Part shown: in pieces, positions 57,227 through 64,000 of the stretch
Position numbering within the stretch: the first letter of the stretch is position 1
Layout of the letters: each line of letters opens with the position of its first letter
Source: Daphnia pulex
Lineage: Eukaryota; Arthropoda; Branchiopoda; Diplostraca; Daphniidae
Direction: 5' to 3'
NCBI RefSeq assembly: GCF_021134715.1
Contig: NC_060028.1
Coordinates: forward strand, 1,696,501-1,760,500
Length of the DNA: 64,000 bases
The notes under the pieces: model-generated
Databases searched by the model: none
What the model saw: only the letters and a program-made list of their open reading frames with translations
What the model was told of the DNA's origin: nothing
Translations under genes and position numbers: made by a program

Positions 57227-57968
57227 CATTCTGCTTACACCTTTGGCATAGAGTCACATATTTCACAATCCAACATCAATTGGTACCAACAGCAGCCCTT
57301 CTCTCCATCATCCAGAAGGGTCTGAGATCAGTGTTGGAGATGTGTGTGACAATTTTAATATGATGAAATTTATCTACCACCAAATTTTTACTCGTGTATG
57401 TTTTTGTTTTTCAGGATGGTTCGGAACAACCCATGGAAAGCTTATCACTCATTGATGCTGTGATGCCTGATGTTGTTGCAAGTCGTCAACAGCAAACACA
57501 GAACAAACAGAAACCACAAGTGGTAAAGACAGAACCACCAAATTCCAATGGAGATGAACCCATGCATTCCAATCGTAAGATAGTCACTACTTTTTTTTGA
57601 TCCCCTGAACTGCTTACTTATTTTCCCTGCAACTATTTAATGAAGGCTGGGAAGAGGAAACAGGAGTAGAGATACCTGCCAGCAAATCAACTGTACTTCG
57701 TGGCCATGAATCTGAAGCGAGCAGGCTGAGTCTTGAGACACTGGCAACAGAAGTTCGAGAATGGAAATCACAGATTGATGACCTTCAGAAGGAATTGTTA
57801 GTTGCAGATCCCGATCTTATCGATTTTATGAAAGGTCTGTTAATATTTTTACTGGAACGTGTAATTTCTTTACTTAATTTTTACACTTTTTTCTCAGGAT
57901 TTCTAGTTGAAGCAAAGGAGAAAGTGTTGGCAATGCAGAATGCATTCATGGAACAATTAATCATTTAA
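57227..57968 (+). CDS. Unrecognised coiled-coil protein gene, 5' part not identified
   Basis: Four exons splice in phase: 57227-57319, 57415-57574, 57646-57834 and 57898-57968, giving about 170 aa to a stop. The product starts with a Ser/Gln-rich part (YTFGIESHISQSN, YQQQPFSPSS). A polar linker follows (QNKQKPQVVKTEPPNSN, with a VKTEP SUMO-consensus-like site). It ends in a helical C-terminus (LETLATEVREWKSQIDDLQ; FLVEAKEKVLAMQNAF) likely to form a coiled coil. No start codon is visible upstream in the arm, so first exons are missing or not recognised. The VKxE site and Gln-rich composition suggest a nuclear protein (inference). It converges tail to tail on CCDC22, 290 bp apart. Confidence 0.6.
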
Positions 57969-58258
57969 TTCAACAATTCCAACGTAATACGAAGGAAACC
58001 TGATTTATGGCTTATTTAATAGCTTAGCTTATCGTCGTTAGTAAATTGCATCGTAACGAATTAATTTTTTGGTAGCTTCTTGATTGTTTAAACGAAGTAC
58101 AAGGTTACAATCAATGCATTATAGTAGCGTTGTATAATGTACAATCCACTTAATGGCCACTGAATGAGATGGAATATTGGAATGTTAAACTTTATTGAAG
58201 TGAGAAAAATTTAATTTGAACAAAGTGAGACTGACTGGAAACAAACTAAGATGAATAA

Positions 58259-59469
58259 TTAAATTTTAGTACCGACTCGTTCTTCTAAAATCTGATTTTC
58301 CGTGCGTATCTGTTCGAGGTCACTTTGCAGTCGCCTAATTTTGGTAGCAATATTCTTACGTAATTCGGTCTCCGCCTGATTACGAAACAAACAGCATCAT
58401 TATTTGACATTATTTGACAATAATGCAAACAAACAAACAAAAATTAGCGAAACATACTTGATCTTCTAAATCCTTTATCTCTCGTGACAAGTTGCCAGAT
58501 TCTTTCACTAATTTTTGGATGTCAGAGCAATCAGTTTGCAATGAAATCAAATACTTGTAAATACGCCAGGCAGTCTCATCCGATTTGGCCATCTAATAAA
58601 AAAAGAAAAAGGTAACAACATTTTTTTATTAATAATATCAGCATTTTGATAGTAGTAATAGATACCCGAAAAATAATTTCATCCGTAACGGTAAACGTGC
58701 GCTCAACTTTTCCCTGTATTGAATTGATTTCACGCTGCACACTTTTTACATCTTCAAGTACCCGATGCATTTCTTCATTTTGTTTTTTGACGTTGGCTAC
58801 GATACTCAGTATTCTTTGAGTATAAAATGTTCTAAAAAGAAAGAGATACAACTATCTCGTTACTCAAGTGGATAACAAAAGTTTATTACCTTGTTAGTAC
58901 TGAAGGTGGCATAGATTCGATATGCGTTTGAAGTTTTTGTATAGTATCTTCTTTAGTACGAATTTCTTCTACAATGCTTCTTAAGGACGTCACTGTATGT
59001 TCAAGTGCAGCTTTAAGCTTCTCGCCTGCACTCTGTTCAGATAAAAAGAAGAAAATCAGAAACAAAAAATATTAATGTAGAGATACTTAATTACATTTTC
59101 GTGACGAAGAATTTTAGAACACATTATCTTATTTTTATTGATGTATAAAATGTATTGGCACTAGTTACCTGAATAGCATTCAGGTTCCCAATCTTTTGCC
59201 TTGTCAATTGTTTCAGTCTTTCTTTAAAACTTCTGTTCAGTTAACCCAGCAAATACCTTGAAATGAAATAAAATTAAAACAAATCGAATGAAATAGTAAA
59301 ATAAAACTTACACTTCCGTCAAAAGCATTTGCTTACATACACATTACATTACACATAGCATTACATAGCACAACTTACATACCAGTCAAGTGAGGTGACA
59401 TCTTTGTTGCTCGGAACTTCAGTTCCACCCTTCTGAATGTTGTTGGGTTCAGGCGCAGACAGATGAAAA
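58259..59469 (-). pseudogene. Ccdc22: CCDC22, 5'-truncated and frameshifted
   Basis: Minus exons: 59379-59469 (partial), 59169-59256, 58890-59032, 58666-58831, 58458-58592 and 58259-58375. The C-terminal coiled-coil region is clear: FYTQRILSIVANVKKQNEEM, ERTFTVTDEIIFR, DETAWRIYKYLISLQTDC, then REIKDLEDQ and a final helix to the stop. FTVTDEIIFR is characteristic of CCDC22, a COMMD/CCC-complex subunit acting with retromer/retriever in endosomal recycling. Exon 59169-59256 is 88 nt where phase 0 at both splice sites calls for 87. A TTTT run (about 59224) has one extra T. The N-terminal half, including the NN-CH domain, is absent: the right inverted-repeat arm begins directly upstream. A functional copy may exist elsewhere. 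Confidence 0.75.
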
Positions 59470-59960
59470 CTTCAGATTCATGGCCACGAAGTACAGTAGA
59501 TTTGCTGGCAGGTATCTCTACTCCTGTTTCCTCTTCCCAGCCTTCATTAAATAGTTGCAGGGAAAATAAGTAAGCAGTTCAGGGGATCAAAAAAAAGTAG
59601 TGACTATCTTACGATTGGAATGCATGGGTTCATCTCCATTGGAATTTGGTGGTTCTGTCTTTACCACTTGTGGTTTCTGTTTGTTCTGTGTTTGCTGTTG
59701 ACGACTTGCAACAACATCAGGCATCACAGCATCAATGAGTGATAAGCTTTCCATGGGTTGTTCCGAACCATCCTGAAAAACAAAAACATACACGAGTAAA
59801 AATTTGGTAGTAGATAAATTTCATCATATTAAAATTGTCACACACATCTCCAACACTGATCTCAGACCCTTCTGGATGATGGAGAGAAGGGCTGCTGTTG
59901 GTACCAATTGATGTTGGATTGTGAAATATGTGACTCTATGCCAAAGGTGTAAGCAGAATG
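59470..59960 (-). pseudogene. Truncated inverted copy of the coiled-coil gene
   Basis: Contains exact copies of exon 1 (59868-59960), exon 2 (59613-59772) and the first 72 nt of exon 3 (59470-59541). It then breaks off into CCDC22 sequence in mid-exon. It cannot encode the C-terminal coiled coil. Confidence 0.8.
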
Positions 59961-60617
59961 CTGAAAACCTATTTGAAAGGCAATCAGCAGCGATCATGAC
60001 GCCATCAGGGTAGGCCAATCATGACGCTACCTATCCACACAAGTTGATAATTACAATATTAGAAACTAAAGATTGAAAATAACATGATAAGAGTTCTCTA
60101 ACATACCCGAATAGAAGATAAACGCCTTACTCCAGTGATAGCATTGCACCATAGACCACGCTATTGATGACGCTTGATGTGTTAGCGTCTGCTATGTGTG
60201 TGAATCGATTTGAAATGAGAATGATTCAGAATCGAATTCTTACAGATCAAATGTAACGAAAATTGCAATTCAAATTTTAAAATGATTAAAAATAAAATGT
60301 ACACATCTTGAAGCTATTTTAATTTTTTTATAAGATTTCTATTTCTTATTTGTAAATTAAACGCTGAAGTTGACGATGAGCAGATGACGCCATCTTCATG
60401 ACGCTATTGAACCACGCTAGTGACGCTACTATCACCGATAGATGGAAATCTTCAAAACCACATTTGGTATTCAACTATAATAGAAATTTCCTTTTCGTGC
60501 TGTATATTAAATCAATTAAAAAAAGAAAAAACCATCAATTTCGCCAGGATAGTTCCACACCGCTTTATGCTGTTGAGCTATTAATTTTCTAAAATATTTT
60601 GTAAATAAAAATCTTTA

Positions 60618-60686
60618 TCGACATGGCCGAGATTCGAACACCGGCGCTAGAGATTCATAGCCCGAGTTGCTAACTACTAGTCCATC
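60618..60686 (-). pseudogene. tRNA-like relic, mirrored copy
   Basis: Exact reverse copy of 56501-56569 in the right arm of the inverted repeat. Confidence 0.45.
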
Positions 60687-61545
60687 CTTTAACATATACG
60701 GAGAAGGGAAAACATGGGCGTGTATGGTATGGCCCAGGTAAACCCCCCTTCACTCACCCCTCTCCCATGAGTGCGTGCAGCCTCCCCCGCTCGACCACCC
60801 TTCTGGCCGGCTTGAGCAGCACCTCGCGTCAGCCCCATAAAACAAGAAACTTAAAAGTGATATGCGTTTGTTGCTTAAAAAAAAAACATGAAATTGTTAT
60901 GGATATGTTTGAAATCAATCCGTAAGATTTATTTCATCAAACATGTTCATTTCCTACTTCACCTGAGTACTGGCATAGGTAGAGGGGGGAGACGCGTTCA
61001 AGGCTGAGCCGCTGAAAGGGGAGAGACGCGTTCAAGGCTGAGCCGCTGAAGGGGGGATCGAGCTACGGAACAAATAAATGGCGAAGAAAACACGGAAATT
61101 TGTTCATTTTTTTAAATTAGCGATAGTTAATAAGTGAAAACGACGTTTGTAAAAAATGAATTTTACAGTTAAGATAAAGGGGAATACGTTAATAAAAAAA
61201 TAAAGACGGGAATCAGCTGCCTAACATGTGAAAAACGAAACGGCAATGTGTGAAATCAATCATCGTGGTTTGAGTTACGGCAATGAATATATACGGTGGC
61301 GGATCTCTCGTAGATTGTTCCGCCTTCTCGCTCATGTAGAGTAGGTCGAATTTATTTTTTAAATATTTCAGAGTACCTTATGGAACTTAGAAATAATTGG
61401 GAGAAATAGGCCCACTTTGACGGAGAAATAGGACCGCTTTAAAAATATTTTAAAAGTGGGCCTATTTCGTAGGGTCCTATTTCGTCCGGTCCTATTTGCC
61501 GGGCCTATTTCGTCGGGGCCTATTTCGACCGGTCCTATATCTCCG

Positions 61546-62790
61546 GCTTCCCTTCAAAAAGCTTACAGCAGAAATCATGAACTTCTGCCAAAGTAGACAA
61601 GAGTTCACGACATGCAGCCACACAGGATTCAACACTACATAACCAGCAATTTTCAAAGCCAAAAAGATTGCCGGTATAAATTTGTAACATTGCAAAGATT
61701 TCACAACTAAATTGTTTCTAAATTTCAGGTACTTTCGCTCGTTTTTCTGAACGCAAAATTGCCAGCATTAAGCGAGACCTATGCGGGACACGGGGCTAAA
61801 ACGTACAGGGAAGTTTTGATATGTACGATTTGTTTTAAAATGCTGAAATTAAAAAAGCGTATTGAAAATGATGTTTTTTTTATCCTCTAAACTTCTTTTC
61901 CTGAATTTCTGATTAATTTTGCGAGTTTTTTGGTAAAAACAAAAAAATGGGAATCGGACAAAAATTTTTGGACTTTTAGTTTCCAATTTTTTTTATACTT
62001 CTATAAATATTTTTATAAAACCCAGACAGCTATTTGATAGGGTTTTCTTTCTAGTTTAAGATAGTATTTTTATTTTATAAAAAATGTGTTTCTAAGTATT
62101 TGATAATTTAGTTTATTTGATGTTGTTGGGGTCTGGGTTAAATGGTACAGCCATCTGTTGCCAGGTAAACGACCAAAAAAGATCGAAAAAAAAACCTCTT
62201 TACTTTTTTTATTGTATCTCCACTTATACTCAATAGAATGAAAAAAATTACAGTAATTCTGAAAGAGAAATGAATTTCCTTTTCATTAGTGCGTATTTCA
62301 ATATATTTAATCCATCCGTTGCAGAGAAAAATGGTGTTTCGTTTTGCCCCTGGCTCTGTTCCGTTTAACGCTAAAATTTTTTTTTTCCTTAATTTTTTCC
62401 TCTTTACATTTAATAAAATAACTATTACATAGTTTAACGAAAAAATATGAAAAAATTACCTAATGTAGAGAAATGCATGGGAATCACTCCTATATTTTTA
62501 TTTTAACTTAATTCCCAACACTTAAATTTTTTGTTTCATCATTCACAAGAAGAGAAGAAAAATTATGAATTCGATGAGATTAAAGATGATGGACAAAGAA
62601 GAGAACGAGGAGAAAAAATCAAACAAAGGATGAAACTGCAACCGCTTCAAGTGACAAAGGTAAAATAATTAAAATAGGTTGAATTTTAGAAAAAGAAAGC
62701 TTTGAAGATGAAATTGCAGACAGAGAAAAAGCAGTTTAAGAAGGTGGAGCAGGAGAAGAAGAATATCACCAACGAAGAAATCAACAACCT
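61546..62790. other. AT-rich spacer, no gene recognised
   Basis: Long A/T runs. The segment 62570-62790 is rich in GAA/AAG codons (lysine/glutamate) but broken by stops. No domain identified. Confidence 0.4.
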
Positions 62791-62794
62791 AGCA

Positions 62795-63255
62795 CCCTAC
62801 TAGCACAGAGATATCCATAGGATATACCATGTATGTCAGAGCCGATCCAGTTGTATATCCCAGTTGAACGTCCTATGGATGTTTACAGGATATACTAATG
62901 TCCTCTCCTGTGGACGTCAAACTTGGATATCCATGGACGTCCAAAAAACGGACGTCTTTGGGATCAGTTAAAAATTTGGGAAAAATTAAAAATTTAATCT
63001 CATCGGGGATCGAACCCGGGACCCCTGAATGCCGTGCCAGTGTTATGCATCCATGCTACACTTGTTTTTATTAATTTGAAACAAAGGGGATATTGCAGCT
63101 CCCCTACTAGCACACAATGTCCACAGGACGTTCTATGGATATCCTGTGAACGAAAACCCGTCCCCGTTTAGCGTCAGCTACGGATATCCTATTGATAGAA
63201 TGTTTGGATCAAGAAAACGGGTCCATACTGGGATGTCCTATGGATGTCCATCGGT
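62795..63255. repeat. Repeat cluster of GGAYRTCC / ATCCATAGGA motifs
   Basis: More than ten short palindromic units, such as gatatccataggatatacc, gaacgtcctatggatgt, ggatatccatggacgtcc and gatgtcctatggatgtcc. The start 'ctactagcacagagatatcc' (62797) recurs as 'ctactagcacacaatgtcc' (63103), giving a 306-bp tandem arrangement. Confidence 0.75.
62999..63063 (-). pseudogene. tRNA-like relic inside the GGAYRTCC repeat
   Basis: Minus strand carries gggttcgatcccc (B-box) and an A-box-like gtagcatggatgca. The anticodon region cactggcacggc does not form a proper arm. It resembles the relic at 27564 in the 'ctggcac' segment. Confidence 0.45.
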
Positions 63256-63399
63256 AGCAATCTCCGACATTTGCTCACACATTACTTTGCATGTTTTTAC
63301 ATGCTTTTCATTTCTTTATGATATGATAGTAGTTAATATACGCGCTGAACATCTGAGCGATCTCTCTGAACGCAAGCAGTGTTAAACGGGTGTTCAAGC

Positions 63400-63590
63400 T
63401 ACGTCTCACGAAACTGATACCAGCTACCTTTTTCGAGACTAACTACACGGCGGGTCGACCCTGGCTACACTGGCACTGGCTACCCCACACAAGCTACCCA
63501 TACGACCGACACTGGCTACCCAGACACTTGCTCCCCGGCAGTGACTACCTATCGATTTTCGTGAAACGACACCAGCGGTTTTTCAACAAA
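63400..63590 (+). repeat. GACACTGGCTACC short tandem repeat
   Basis: Imperfect repeats of gacactggctacc / cactggctacccc. The same motif occurs in reverse orientation at 37645-37745 and 45385-45480. It ends 10-20 bp before the Topors-like exon. Confidence 0.65.
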
Positions 63591-63598
63591 ATCCCGAC

Positions 63599-64000
63599 AT
63601 GACTTATCGACTCATTCCCTGGCTGAACTGTGAATTGAACATTTTAATAGACGACCCCGAGATTCGATTGTCGGACGTGATGGAGAAGATTCTAGGACTA
63701 CTTACTAAACATCCTATCCGTAGTCGACCCTTCAAAGCAGCCATTAAATCTTACTTTTGGTCAATTCAAAAAACAAATCACTTCATTCACGAGTTCTTAA
63801 ACTTTGCCCATTCACCCAATAATATTGCCGAGTTCGATGATAATGCCGTCTACGTGACCAAAAATGTTCTCCCACTACCACTACCAATTAAATCGAAAGG
63901 TACAAGCTAATTGAAACACTATATATCCTTTCTTTACTTTTTACACTCGACCCCTTTATTACTATAGGTATCATAGAACAATCGAAGACATTCTTCTTAA
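63599..64000 (+). CDS. Topors-like protein fragment (runs off the window)
   Basis: Exon 63599-63899 ends at a phase-1 donor (cgaaag|gtacaag). The next exon starts at 63968 after ttactatag and stays open to the window edge. The first exon begins MTYRLIPWLNCELNILI and contains HPIRSRPFKAAIKSYF, NHFIHEFLNFAHSPNNIAEF and DDNAVYV. This matches the conserved block downstream of the RING in E3 ubiquitin/SUMO ligase Topors ('PWL.RELN', 'RS..F', 'HFIHEL.NFARSPFDM..YD'). No RING domain is seen upstream, so this is a partial or truncated paralogue. The start codon is the first ATG and is uncertain. Confidence 0.6.

Larger units (their letters stand above)
55642..57717 (+). repeat. Left arm of a 2.08-kb near-perfect inverted repeat
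   Basis: Every position x pairs with 117187 minus x in the right arm (59470-61545). I noticed one mismatch (57689 region, aatcaac versus aatctac). The arm starts with GAAATAGGNCC repeats, contains a tRNA-like relic and ends inside exon 3 of the plus-strand coiled-coil gene. Confidence 0.95.
59470..61545 (-). repeat. Right arm of the 2.08-kb inverted repeat
   Basis: Mirror copy of 55642-57717. Its inner end abuts the truncated CCDC22 exon. Its outer end reads cctatatctcc followed by ggcttccc. The left edge is preceded by attggc, giving a possible 3-bp GGC target duplication. Confidence 0.95.

Overview
This is a eukaryotic nuclear window from an arthropod. Short GT-AG introns (mostly 50-100 bp), an RR-type cuticle protein, a Moody/Tre1-type GPCR and an expanded family of Topors-like and ATRX-like fragments point to a branchiopod crustacean, most likely Daphnia or a close relative. 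The species assignment is inference.

Layout. Positions 1-6018 are a 173-bp tandem satellite with an 11-monomer higher-order period. Next come tRNA genes (tRNA-Met on the minus strand, two tandem tRNA-Lys on plus) and a compact single-copy block on the minus strand: a 13-exon CLCA-family gene (7759-11541), an RR-1 cuticle protein (12103-12725), a second tRNA-Met (14903-14975), the nucleolar GTPase NOG2/GNL2 (15381-17807) and a Moody/Tre1-like GPCR (19036-21338). About 7 kb of AT-rich non-coding DNA follows. Then, on plus, a 14-exon gene (28477-31702) encodes a secreted seven-Ig-like ectodomain related to PDGF/VEGF receptors (arthropod Pvr) but ends in a stop with no membrane segment or kinase. 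All exon chains were spliced by hand, and their phases and total lengths agree.

From 32 kb on, the window is repeat-rich. It holds a GC-rich minisatellite, a foldback MITE, and a long direct duplication (33500-39030 and 41145-46737) in which an LTR is joined to broken, intron-containing ATRX/XNP helicase copies. A truncated minus-strand Ty3/Gypsy element (gag and protease, tRNA-Ala-type primer site) sits between the copies. A further ATRX copy is inverted at 49.4-50.9 kb, with zinc-knuckle and possibly PA14-like remnants in the spacer. Degenerate ankyrin-repeat and transposon-like remnants follow.

The most striking structure is at 55642-61545. Two 2076-bp arms, identical apart from one mismatch that I noticed, lie in inverted orientation around a 1752-bp spacer. 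The spacer carries the 3' ends of two convergent genes: an unrecognised coiled-coil gene on plus and a 5'-truncated, frameshifted CCDC22 on minus. The outer edges of the arms carry a repeated GAAATAGGNCC motif and a possible 3-bp target duplication. The window ends in a repeat cluster and the first exon of a Topors-like gene fragment.
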